In this document: piece by piece, positions 45,598-53,441 of the stretch
Numbering within the stretch: position 1 is the stretch's first letter
Layout of the letters: each line of letters opens with the position of its first letter
Assembly: GCA_016713035.1 (NCBI GenBank)
Contig: JADJPW010000001.1
Coordinates: 868,001 to 932,000 of the forward strand
Direction: 5' to 3'
From: Verrucomicrobiaceae bacterium
GTDB taxonomy: Bacteria; Verrucomicrobiota; Verrucomicrobiia; Verrucomicrobiales; Verrucomicrobiaceae
Length of the DNA: 64,000 nucleotides
Notes under the pieces: generated by a model
The model's database searches: none
Seen by the model: only the letters and a program-made list of their open reading frames with translations
What the model was told of the DNA's origin: nothing
Translations under genes and position numbers: made by a program

Positions 45598-46077
45598 ATG
45601 CACCGCCCCTTTCACATCGACCTGCGCAACCTGCCTGATGGTGGCAAAGACATCACCGGGCAGGAAGCCGCCACTTTCTTCGAATTACCCGCGGAAGATG
45701 CCGCCCAGGCCACCGGCCCCCTCAAATACGATCTCCACATCGAGCGGGATGACGGCGAAATCGTCGTCAAAGGCCGACTGGAGGCCGATTTCAGCCTCGA
45801 ATGCGGTCGCTGCCTCGAAAGGTTCGATTTCCACCTCGTCATCGACGGCTACGAGGCCGAGCTGCCGATCGAGGAAGAGGGAACGATCAACTTGACAGAT
45901 ACCATCAGGGAAGACACTCTCGTCGCCCTTCCGAGCTACCCACGCTGTGAGGACGGTAACGTCCGTCCCCGTCAGTGTCCCGCCGAAGGAAAGTTCGAGT
46001 CCCAGCCGGAAACGGTCGCGACCGAACCTGAAAACGCGGGCCGTGGTGTTTGGGATGCTTTGAATCAACTGAACTAG
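45598..46077 (+). CDS. yceD: DUF177 (YceD) family protein
   Basis: A 159-residue protein with the DUF177 pattern: FELPAEDAAQATGPLKYDL, then GRLEADFSLECGRCLERFDFHLVIDGYEAEL with the CxxC-type pair, and LVALPSYPRCEDGNVRPRQCP at the end. YceD is usually encoded immediately before rpmF, as here (30 nt), and has been linked to rRNA processing. A perfect 12-bp palindrome, CCTGAATTCAGG, lies at 45573-45584, shortly before the start; whether it matters is unknown. Confidence 0.87.
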   Translation: MHRPFHIDLRNLPDGGKDITGQEAATFFELPAEDAAQATGPLKYDLHIERDDGEIVVKGRLEADFSLECGRCLERFDFHLVIDGYEAELPIEEEGTINLTDTIREDTLVALPSYPRCEDGNVRPRQCPAEGKFESQPETVATEPENAGRGVWDALNQLN

Positions 46078-46107
46078 AACCTTACCCCCTCCGAAAGACC
46101 CCCTCAC

Positions 46108-46296
46108 ATGGCCAATCCGAAGCGCAGACAGTCCAAAAGCCGCCAACGCATGCGTCAAGGCGCGAGCCGCTGGAAAGCTCCCACTCTGAAATCCTGCCCC
46201 GAGTGCGGCAGCTCCGTCCCCGGCCATGTAGCCTGCCCTTCCTGCGGTTACTACCGTGGTCGTCAGGTCATCAGCAAAGTCGCTGACGCAGAGTAA
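46108..46296 (+). CDS. rpmF: Large-subunit ribosomal protein bL32
   Basis: A 62-residue basic protein: MANPKRRQSKSRQRMRQGA is the typical bL32 N-terminus, and CPECG with CPSCGYYRGRQV is its zinc ribbon (four cysteines kept, so the zinc-containing form). An intrinsic terminator follows 37 nt downstream. In many bacteria plsX follows rpmF; here it does not. Confidence 0.95.
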   Translation: MANPKRRQSKSRQRMRQGASRWKAPTLKSCPECGSSVPGHVACPSCGYYRGRQVISKVADAE

Positions 46297-46333
46297 ACAA
46301 CTCGATCCCGGTTCCAGCCGGAAAAATCCACCA

Positions 46334-46366
46334 CCCCGCACGTCCCAGCACGCTGCGGGGTTTTTT
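46334..46366 (+). terminator. Rho-independent terminator after rpmF
   Basis: A stem CCCCGCA (46334-46340) pairs with TGCGGGG (46354-46360), extended by CGT/ACG within the loop, and is followed by six Ts at 46361-46366. It ends the yceD-rpmF transcription unit. Confidence 0.85.
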
Positions 46367-46432
46367 CATGGATAGGTGGCAGCGCCAGAGACTGAGCAAT
46401 ACCACAACATCACCGCCAACTGCACGCACCTC

Positions 46433-47362
46433 ATGTCGCTTCCTCCCGCACTCTGCACCACTCTGGTTTTCACCGCGCTACTCACCAGCGCCACCAGCGC
46501 CGAAGACCTGTGCAAGCAACCCAGCCCCGAGGCCATGGCCAAGGCCGCTGGAGTGACTCTCCCGCCCTCCCCCTGGCATGTGGCGAACATTTGGTGGGAC
46601 TTTGAGAAGCCCGTAGAGCACTTCACCTCCCTGGAAGTCGATGTCACCATCGACCGCGATGTCCCCAGCGACTACAACCTCTACATCTCCCCCTGCGGCA
46701 TCGCGAAGATCAACGGCCTCCAATTCTACGGCGGCATCCAGACAAACATCAACGGCTGGGCCACCAAGGAGAGCCGCGAACGCGTCCATCGCGGCAAAGG
46801 TGGCATTTTCTCACGTTGGTCCAGTGACAAGACCACCCCCATCGGCCTCGATCATGTGCGCACCGCCGCAGAAGACTGCCTCGTCGAAAGCGCCGGCTAC
46901 GAAGGTGAATTCGCCAGCGTCCGGCGTCCCTTTGCCTGGAGCAAAGGCACCTACACCTGGTGCATCACAAAGGCCACCACCGAGGGCGAGAACACCTGGT
47001 TCACCTGCACCATCCGCGATGCAAAGGGCAGCGTCCATGAAGTCGGGCAGCTACGCTTCGAAGGCACCGATTTCACCTTTTGGGAAAAGCACTCCGCCTT
47101 TGTCGAAGTGTACAGCACCGCCAAAATCCCCCACTCCGGCATTCCGAAGGTACAGGTGACTTTCGGCTGGCCACGCCTCAATGGACAGAAAGTGCCGCTC
47201 AAGAAAGCACATGCCTACTACCCTGACAAAGGCGGCCCCGACTCACCCGACTGCGCCTGGGTGAAGGCTCACGGCGAAAACTGCATCGTCGAAGTCGGCC
47301 CCATCTTCAAACGCGACGAAGCCAAGCGGCGGCATGACCTCCCACTCACCCCACAGCCATGA
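46433..47362 (+). CDS. Secreted hypothetical protein, possible DUF3472-like
   Basis: From ATG 46433 the protein (309 residues) begins with a signal peptide MSLPPALCTTLVFTALLTSATSA. An upstream GTG at 46376 would add a poor N-terminus. The body has many aromatic and Cys residues: WHVANIWWDFEKPVEHFTSLEVDVTI, SPCGIAKINGLQFYGGIQTNI and GIFSRWSSDKTTPIG, a beta-rich pattern reminiscent of DUF3472 proteins that bind or act on carbohydrate. No catalytic motif is clear. The stop overlaps the next start (ATGA), so it is co-translated with the phosphodiesterase. Confidence 0.7.
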   Translation: MSLPPALCTTLVFTALLTSATSAEDLCKQPSPEAMAKAAGVTLPPSPWHVANIWWDFEKPVEHFTSLEVDVTIDRDVPSDYNLYISPCGIAKINGLQFYGGIQTNINGWATKESRERVHRGKGGIFSRWSSDKTTPIGLDHVRTAAEDCLVESAGYEGEFASVRRPFAWSKGTYTWCITKATTEGENTWFTCTIRDAKGSVHEVGQLRFEGTDFTFWEKHSAFVEVYSTAKIPHSGIPKVQVTFGWPRLNGQKVPLKKAHAYYPDKGGPDSPDCAWVKAHGENCIVEVGPIFKRDEAKRRHDLPLTPQP

Positions 47363-48384
47363 AGCCCGCCCTTTTCTCACTCCTGCTCCTCCTCACAGCC
47401 TCTGCCGCAGCCCATGGCCCCGGAAGAAACAACGACTTCGCCGGCAAACGCGTGCTATTCTTCGGCATCGACGGATGCCGCACCGATGCACTCACAGCGG
47501 CTATCGAGCGTGGATTGGCACCACAGATGAAAATGCTCTCCGAGAGCCCCGGCGGCCTGCTGACCCGTCAATTTTACGCCGGAGGCGAAATCGGCACCCC
47601 CACACACCAGCCCACCGTCAGCGGCCCCGGCTGGACGAGCCTACTCACCGGCGTGTGGATCGATCAGCACGCCGTACGGGACAATCGCTTCCTCGGAGGT
47701 CGATTCTCGACCTACACGCACTTCATGCGCCGCATCAAAGAAGAGCACCCCACCGCCTGGTGCGCCTCCTTCGCCGACTGGCCACCCATCCACACCCACA
47801 TCGCGGATTTTTCACGCGTAGGAGAGCGAGAGTTCCTCGATGAAAAATTCACCGCCACACCAGATGCCTCACGCCATTTCATCGACAACCCAGAAAAAGA
47901 CATCGAAGTCCGTGATGCCGCACTCCAATCCCTGCGCACGCGTGATGCAGACACCATGTTTGTCTATTTCGGCCAGGTCGATGAATTCGGCCATGGAGCC
48001 ACAGATCCACGAGCCAGCTTCTCCCCAGACAGCACCCTCTATCTGAATGCCATCAGCCATGTGGACTCCCATATCGGCGAGCTCATACGAGCCCTACATG
48101 CTCGGCCCAAATTTACCGAGGAAGACTGGCTCATACTCATCACCACCGATCACGGAGGACGCGGTCACAGCCACGGCGGCGACAGTGATGTCGAGAGAAA
48201 CATCTGGCTCATCGCCCACGGCAGCAGCCTGCCACGGGATGCACTCCTCCACGCCCCCGTGCCACAGACCGCCCTCGTACCGCTCATCTACCAGCACCTC
48301 GGCATCCGCCCCAAACCCGAGTGGACACCACCACCAGCACCGCCACCAGCACCACCATCCCCGCCAGCAGACAGGGCTAAGTAG
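47359..48384 (+). CDS. Secreted alkaline-phosphatase-superfamily phosphodiesterase/pyrophosphatase
   Basis: A 341-residue protein. A signal peptide MKPALFSLLLLLTASAAAH precedes VLFFGIDGCRTDAL (metal Asp), SGPGWTSLLTGVW (Thr/Ser nucleophile region), FVYFGQVDEFGHG (Asp and His) and LITTDHGGRGHSHGG (Asp-His plus His). The full bimetal site of type I phosphodiesterase/nucleotide pyrophosphatases is therefore kept. The C-terminus ends in a Pro-rich tail (PPPAPPPAPPSPP). Translationally coupled to the secreted protein upstream, it may act on phosphodiesters in the periplasm. Confidence 0.87.
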   Translation: MKPALFSLLLLLTASAAAHGPGRNNDFAGKRVLFFGIDGCRTDALTAAIERGLAPQMKMLSESPGGLLTRQFYAGGEIGTPTHQPTVSGPGWTSLLTGVWIDQHAVRDNRFLGGRFSTYTHFMRRIKEEHPTAWCASFADWPPIHTHIADFSRVGEREFLDEKFTATPDASRHFIDNPEKDIEVRDAALQSLRTRDADTMFVYFGQVDEFGHGATDPRASFSPDSTLYLNAISHVDSHIGELIRALHARPKFTEEDWLILITTDHGGRGHSHGGDSDVERNIWLIAHGSSLPRDALLHAPVPQTALVPLIYQHLGIRPKPEWTPPPAPPPAPPSPPADRAK

Positions 48385-48712
48385 CGCATAAGGGCCTCCA
48401 AGGAGCGAGCGCAGGCTATACAGTAGATCACATCGAGGAGATGACGTCGTTAGGACTCGCTACTCTCGCCTTGTCTTGCTGCGGGTTTCATTTTCGGCAA
48501 GACGTAGTCTTTCAAACTGCGTGACGTCGGTTTGATATGCTTCTTTTTCATTCGTATGGAAATTTGCGCATCGGCTTCTTCGGTGTCGATTCATCCTATT
48601 TAATCGCTCATTTTATGCGTATGCCCCGTATCGAAGATGACGCATCAAGCTGCTTGCATGGCTCTTTTTCGAGCGAATGGGTGCTCTGACCTCCTGATGC
48701 GGTCCTCCATGC
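48385..48712. other. Intergenic stretch without recognised feature
   Basis: 328 bp between the phosphodiesterase stop and the acyltransferase start. No convincing ORF, tRNA or terminator with a T tract is seen. It has two near-identical short words, ATGACGTCGTTAG and GTGACGTCGGTTTG (48439 and 48521), and becomes AT-richer from 48530, where a promoter for the next gene is likely. Confidence 0.4.
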
Positions 48713-50530
48713 ATGGTCATCGACCTCAGCAAACATCTCCAATCTCCGCTCCAGCGCCGCATTTACCGCGCTATCGGCCCCACTGTGGAAAAAACCCTCG
48801 GAGTCAGTGACTTTGAGGAGGTTTACCAAAACTCCGCCCGCCTCTATCGCGAGCATCCCGAGCATCCGCGTGTTTTTGCCTGGTTCGACTCCGTCATGAA
48901 GGTCATCGGAGTGGATACCCAGGTCGATCTGCCCACCGATTTCACCTTCCCAAAAGAAGGGCCGCTTATCATCATCGCCAATCACCCCTTTGGCATCGTC
49001 GATCCCGTGGCGCTGGCACGCTGGGCCTCGCAGTTCCGCCCCGAGCTGAAGGTGATGACCAATTCCCTGCTCCTCGCCATGAAGGAGCTAGAGCCACACA
49101 TCATCCCCGTGAATCCCTTTGGCGGTGAAGATGCTGCCAAGACCAATCTCGCTCCGATGAAGGAGGCCATCCGCCTCCTGCGAGCTGGCGGCACTCTCAT
49201 CATCTTCCCAGCGGGTGAAGTCGCTGCCTACCGCCTCGGGCGTGGCATCGAAGAGCCTGCTTGGAGTCGCCACGTCGGCTCCCTGGTGCGGCGCACCCAG
49301 GCCACCGTGCTCCCTGTCTATTTCCCTGGCACGAACAGTGCGCTCTTTCATGCGGCAGGGCTGCTGCACAGCCGCCTACGCACCACGCTGCTCCTGCGGG
49401 AGTTCCGCCGCCGCGTCGGTCGGTCCATCCACATGCGTGTGGGGCACCCCATCCCCTTTTCACGCCTCAAAAAATTCGAGGACGACGACTCCCTCACCAG
49501 CTACCTGCGCATCCACACCTTTGTCCTGCATCAGCGTGGCAAAGGCACCATCCAACTGCCAGAAGAAGGCCAGGAGTCCCCACCCGCCGTCCCTCAGCAA
49601 AGTGACTCCTCCCCGGAGAAAATGGTCGCCGAGATCGACCTCATCCGCGCTCGTGGTGGCAAGCTCGTGGGCCAAGGCAGCCTCTCCGTCTATCAAGCCC
49701 ACTCGCATGAAATCCCCTGCCTTCTCCAGGAGATCGGCCGCCTGCGAGAGATCACCTTCCGCGAGGTCGGCGAGGGCACTGGCGAAAACATCGACCTCGA
49801 TAAATACGACCGCTACTACGAGCACCTCGTGCTCTGGGATGAAGAAAAAGAGCAAATCGCTGGCGCTTACCGCCTCGGTCGTGCCGACATGATCCTCAGC
49901 GAGTATGGACCGAAGGGGCTCTACACCAGCACCCTCTTCCGCTTTGAAAAACCCTTCCTCGCACACCTCGGGAATGCCGTGGAAATGGGGCGCAGCTTCA
50001 TCGTCAAAGCCTACCAGCGCAATCTCGCCTCCCTGCCCCTCCTCTGGAAAGGCATCGCCCACTGGATCGCCCGCTACCCGCAGTACACGAAGCTCTTCGG
50101 CCCCGTGAGCATCAGCCGCGACTACAACAGCCTCTCGCGGAAAATGATCGTCGCCTTCCTCCAAGACAATAAGCTACACCCACAGCTCTCCAGCTTCGTG
50201 AAGCCGCGCAATCCCTTCCGCTTCATGCGCGGTCGCCGCCTCATGCGCGAGTTCATCAGCGCGAATCTCCAAAACGTCGATGACTGCTCCGCCCTCGTCT
50301 CCAGCGTCGAGACCGATGGCAAAGGCATCCCCGTCCTGCTGAAGCACTACCTGAAGCTCAACGCCACCATCCTCAGCTTCAACGTGGACAAAGACTTCTC
50401 CGACTGCCTTGATGGACTCATCATGGTCGATTTCACCGAGATGGACCCGCGCTTCCTCTCCAAATATATGGGCGAGGAAAACAGTAAGGCCTACCTCCAG
50501 CGCCACGGCATCACCGAGAAGTCTGAATAA
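48713..50530 (+). CDS. Bifunctional PlsC-type acyltransferase / GNAT acyltransferase (OlsF-like)
   Basis: A 605-residue fusion. The N-terminal domain (1-270) is a 1-acyl-glycerol-phosphate acyltransferase: IIANHPFGIVDP holds the NHxxxxD dyad (His91, Asp97), and IIFPAGEVAAYRLG the glycerophosphate-binding block. The C-terminal domain (about 300-600) resembles the hemolysin/OlsB-type GNAT: REITFREVGEGTGENIDLDKYDRYYEHLVLWD, IAGAYRLGRAD and EMGRSFI. This order matches OlsF, which makes ornithine lipids alone by N- and O-acylation. Ornithine or another amino acid could be the acceptor; the substrate needs testing. Confidence 0.82.
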   Translation: MVIDLSKHLQSPLQRRIYRAIGPTVEKTLGVSDFEEVYQNSARLYREHPEHPRVFAWFDSVMKVIGVDTQVDLPTDFTFPKEGPLIIIANHPFGIVDPVALARWASQFRPELKVMTNSLLLAMKELEPHIIPVNPFGGEDAAKTNLAPMKEAIRLLRAGGTLIIFPAGEVAAYRLGRGIEEPAWSRHVGSLVRRTQATVLPVYFPGTNSALFHAAGLLHSRLRTTLLLREFRRRVGRSIHMRVGHPIPFSRLKKFEDDDSLTSYLRIHTFVLHQRGKGTIQLPEEGQESPPAVPQQSDSSPEKMVAEIDLIRARGGKLVGQGSLSVYQAHSHEIPCLLQEIGRLREITFREVGEGTGENIDLDKYDRYYEHLVLWDEEKEQIAGAYRLGRADMILSEYGPKGLYTSTLFRFEKPFLAHLGNAVEMGRSFIVKAYQRNLASLPLLWKGIAHWIARYPQYTKLFGPVSISRDYNSLSRKMIVAFLQDNKLHPQLSSFVKPRNPFRFMRGRRLMREFISANLQNVDDCSALVSSVETDGKGIPVLLKHYLKLNATILSFNVDKDFSDCLDGLIMVDFTEMDPRFLSKYMGEENSKAYLQRHGITEKSE

Positions 50531-50553
50531 CACGCCACGCAGTCGCAGCAGCC

Positions 50554-51627
50554 TCAGCGCCGCTTTTTCTCGCTTTTCCCGCGTCGCTCCACATGCGCAG
50601 CCACCTTCGGGCCATGGGCATGCAGCACTTTGAAGCCGTTCCGCTCCTCCACCAGCCGCGTCTCCGCAAAAAGCTCACCCAGCGCACGCTCATACGGCAA
50701 TTGGCGATTCGCCACCAGCCACAGATGCCCCTCCGGCTTCAGCCCCGCCGCCGCCGCACCCAGAAAGCGCAGACCGATCGTCGGGTCCGTCGTCTTCCCA
50801 TCATGAAAAGGTGGATTCGTCACCACCACATCATAGCGCCGTGACTCGATCCCCGCCGTCACATCACGCCACAGCGGCCGCGTCTTCACCCGCGTCGGGA
50901 TCACGCCCAGATTCCGCCGGATCGGCTCAAAAGCATCCGCATCCGCATCATATAGATCGATCGACAAAATCTCTGGGCACTGCCGCAGCAGATGCGCACT
51001 GAGAAAGCCCCAGCCGCAGCCCAAATCCGCCGCATGGCCACTCAAATTCGTCGGCAAATGCTCCACGAGCAGCGCAGAGCCCTCATCCACACGATCCCAA
51101 CTGAATAAACCCGGCTTCGACCACCATTTCCCATCCATCACACGCCGCATCGCCCCACGCTCACGCCAGGACTGCAGCACCGCCTCATTCCACGGACTCT
51201 CCGCACTCTTTGTCGCCCAAAACATCCGGCAATGGTGCTTGGAAAGCGACTGCACCTCCCCCGCCGCCTCACGCAGATGCTGCTCGGTCTTTTTGGCACC
51301 CGAATCATTGTGCTGCGCCACCAGCAGGATGCCCCCCTCCGCCAGCCGATCATATCCCCGAGCCAGGTCTGCCGCAGCCAGATCACGCTGCGGGTCCGGC
51401 AGCACCAGCACCAGTGGGTAAGAGCCACTCTCCTCACGCTCCACGCGGAAATCCGCCGCCTCCAGCTGCGCCACACGCGGCTTCCACGTCTGCTGGCAGG
51501 TCAAACGCGTGCGGAAATGCTCCAGCGCCGGATGCATCTCCGCCCGCAAGAAGAGGATACGCCCCTCCGCACCGATTTCGGGGTTCAAATCGAGAGCATG
51601 GATCAGGGAATCAATCGCGCGGGGCAT
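50554..51627 (-). CDS. RsmC/RlmG-like rRNA guanine N2-methyltransferase
   Basis: A 357-residue protein. The C-terminal catalytic half has AADLGCGWGFLSAHLL (SAM site), ILSIDLYDADADAFEPIRRNL and DVVVTNPPFHDGKTTDPTIGLRFL, the NPPF motif of N2-guanine methyltransferases. The N-terminal half is a related, degenerate methyltransferase-like domain, as in RsmC and RlmG. The C-terminus is basic (HVERRGKSEKKRR). A GTG at 51687 extends the frame by 20 codons; ATG 51627 is used. It is convergent with the acyltransferase gene. Confidence 0.83.
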   Translation of the reverse strand: MPRAIDSLIHALDLNPEIGAEGRILFLRAEMHPALEHFRTRLTCQQTWKPRVAQLEAADFRVEREESGSYPLVLVLPDPQRDLAAADLARGYDRLAEGGILLVAQHNDSGAKKTEQHLREAAGEVQSLSKHHCRMFWATKSAESPWNEAVLQSWRERGAMRRVMDGKWWSKPGLFSWDRVDEGSALLVEHLPTNLSGHAADLGCGWGFLSAHLLRQCPEILSIDLYDADADAFEPIRRNLGVIPTRVKTRPLWRDVTAGIESRRYDVVVTNPPFHDGKTTDPTIGLRFLGAAAAGLKPEGHLWLVANRQLPYERALGELFAETRLVEERNGFKVLHAHGPKVAAHVERRGKSEKKRR

Positions 51628-51763
51628 GGGGCGCGGAGCATGCCGCGAAACCCGCCGATGAAAAGCCCGCGAAAGAATTTCCTCCACCCGTTTGACAAAA
51701 CAACGACTGCAACTAATCTCCGCCCCCGCTTCCCCCGAAGCGGTTGGCTTTTCAACAAGCCCT

Positions 51764-51840
51764 GCACCCCTAGCTCAACGGATTAGAGCATCTGACTACG
51801 GATCAGAAGGTTTCAGGTTCGAATCCTGAGGGGTGCGCCA
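51764..51840 (+). tRNA. tRNA-Arg (anticodon ACG)
   Basis: A 77-nt cloverleaf with encoded CCA. The acceptor GCACCCC (51764-51770) pairs with GGGGTGC (51830-51836), followed by G and CCA. The D arm is GCTC/GAGC, the anticodon stem TCTGA/TCAGA with loop CTACGGA (anticodon ACG, read as ICG), and the T arm TCAGG/CCTGA with TTCGAAT. Confidence 0.96.
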
Positions 51841-51857
51841 CTTTTCTCTCCCTTCGC

Positions 51858-52652
51858 ATGTGTGGTCGATTGAATCAGTTCGCGAAGCTCCCTGCCCTCT
51901 CCCTCGCGGGACGTGCTCTGCGCATCGAGCGGCGAAAGAAAGAACGTGAGGACAAAAAAGCTGCCGCCCAGGTCCTCCACAACATCTGTCCCACCGATTA
52001 CGCGGATGTGATGATGCAGGAAAACGGCGAGCTCGGCATGGAGCGCATGCGCTTTGGGCTCATCCCCGCCTGGGCAAAAGGTAGCAAGGCAGAGGTGGCC
52101 AAGAAATTCCTCCACACCTTCAATGCACGCTGTGAATCCGTCTTTGAGCTCGCTTCCTACCGCAGGCCGATCATGCAGCAGCGCTGCCTCATCCCTGTGC
52201 GCGGCTGGCATGAGTGGCCAGCGAGCCGCACGCCATACTTCATCCACCACACGGACGATGCGCCGCTGCTCCTCGCAGGCATCTGGGACGTGTGGGAGAG
52301 CCGTGATCCGGCAGACGAGCCCAGCGGCCCCCTCGTCACCTCCATGAGCGTGATCACCACCCCACCAGGCCGCTACATGGGCAAATTCCACGACCGCAGC
52401 CCACTCATCCTCGAAGGCGAAAGCGCCCTCACCTGGCTCCAGCCGGATCTACGGGCCAATGACCTCCGCGCCCTCTTCAAACCCTACGAAAGTGAGCACC
52501 TGGAGGCCTACCGTGTCTCCACACTGGCCAATCAGGCCCGGAACAAAACGGAAGCCGTCTGCGCCCCCATCTCCCCAGCAGTGCCACAGGCCGGATATGC
52601 GCCGGTAGCTCCTGAAAATGAAGAAATACCGCTTTTAGAGTCTATCCGGTAA
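51858..52652 (+). CDS. SOS response-associated peptidase (SRAP, YedK/HMCES family)
   Basis: A 264-residue protein starting MCGRLNQF; Cys2 becomes the N-terminal nucleophile that forms a thiazolidine link with abasic sites in single-stranded DNA. Other family residues are in FNARCESVFELASYRRP (Asn, Arg, Glu), IPVRGWHEW (Glu, in a GFYEW-like block) and GKFHDRSPLIL (active-site His). The last four residues ESIR and the stop are encoded by sequence that looks like the end of the adjacent IS5-like element, so the natural C-terminus may be altered. It lies 17 nt after tRNA-Arg. Confidence 0.92.
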   Translation: MCGRLNQFAKLPALSLAGRALRIERRKKEREDKKAAAQVLHNICPTDYADVMMQENGELGMERMRFGLIPAWAKGSKAEVAKKFLHTFNARCESVFELASYRRPIMQQRCLIPVRGWHEWPASRTPYFIHHTDDAPLLLAGIWDVWESRDPADEPSGPLVTSMSVITTPPGRYMGKFHDRSPLILEGESALTWLQPDLRANDLRALFKPYESEHLEAYRVSTLANQARNKTEAVCAPISPAVPQAGYAPVAPENEEIPLLESIR

Positions 52653-53318
52653 ATATTTGTAGCCAGTAGATGCAGGATGGGGAAGGTGGGCGATGCAAGC
52701 CAAGCCCTACCAACCTGCCGGTTACGATTCTGATTTGAGCGATGCGGAATGGGAACTCATCAAGCCAATCATTTATCCAGCCAATGCCAAGCGTGGTCGT
52801 GGCAGACTGCGTGATGCCGATTCAGCAAGAGCCTGTCTGGACACCATCCGCTATGTGCTCAAAACGGGATGTCAGTGGTCGATGATCCCTAAAACCCTCG
52901 CGCCTCGCAGCACGTCCCACGATGCTTTGAGCCGCTGGACCGAGCAAGGCTTGTGGCCCAAGCTCAACGAAGCTCTGTGCACCAAGACACGCCTGATGTT
53001 AAAAAAAACGCCATGCCCAGCGCCACTGTCATCGACAACCAAAGTGTCAAAGGCGGGCAACTACCGGCTGTGAGCTACGGCTACGATGCGGGCAAAAAGA
53101 TCAAGGGATGCAAGCGCCACGCTCTCACCAACACCAATGGGCTGCTATTGGGTATTGTGGTCACGTCAGCCGATGTGCAGGACCGTGACGGCGCGAAGCT
53201 GTTGTTGTGCATGTTCTGCCACAACTTCCTGAGCCTGCTGATGATTTTTGCCGATGGTGCCTGCGTCGGGAAGCTGGAAACCTTCGTGCAGAGCATAGGG
53301 AGACTCTTTGGACAATAA
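52638..53318 (+). mobile_element. IS5-family insertion sequence, 3'-truncated
   Basis: The left end is inferred at GAGTCTATCCGG (52638), preceded by TTA, in the style of IS427-group ends. The transposase frame begins at 52693. The element lacks its right end: the protein stops before the catalytic Glu region, no matching inverted repeat is seen, and a decanucleotide repeat follows at 53321. It is thus a remnant. Confidence 0.7.
52693..53318 (+). pseudogene. IS5-family transposase, frame-broken and truncated
   Basis: The first frame (52693-53073) has the N-terminal IS5 domain, SDAEWELIKPIIYPA and DTIRYVLKTGCQW. The second (to 53318) carries TVIDNQSVKGG (first Asp), YGYDAGKKIKGCKRHALTNTNGLLLGIVVTSADVQDRDGAK and FADGACVGKLE (second Asp). 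The frames join if the A8 run at 53001-53008 is read as nine, either by -1 programmed slippage known in some IS families or by sequence error. The Glu-containing C-terminal third is missing, so the gene is inactive. Confidence 0.85.
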
Positions 53319-53320
53319 CA

Positions 53321-53350
53321 CCCCTCTGTGCCTCTCCGTGCCTCTCTGTG
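53321..53350 (+). repeat. Three-unit decanucleotide repeat
   Basis: Three consecutive 10-nt units CCCCTCTGTG, CCTCTCCGTG, CCTCTCTGTG directly follow the stop of the truncated transposase. Only 91 bp further the LRR gene ends. Confidence 0.75.
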
Positions 53351-53441
53351 GTAGAACTCTGAGGCCGCAGGGTGTCGGAGTCGGAGGCAGAGACGGAGTT
53401 GACCTGCCCCCTTCCCTCTTGCTTTCCCCGGCAGCCGGGCA

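Noticed and set aside
51724..51840. tRNA-Arg as attachment site of an integrated island
   Set aside because: No integrase gene and no direct repeat of the tRNA 3' end was noticed downstream; the nearby IS5 remnant does not use tRNA targets.
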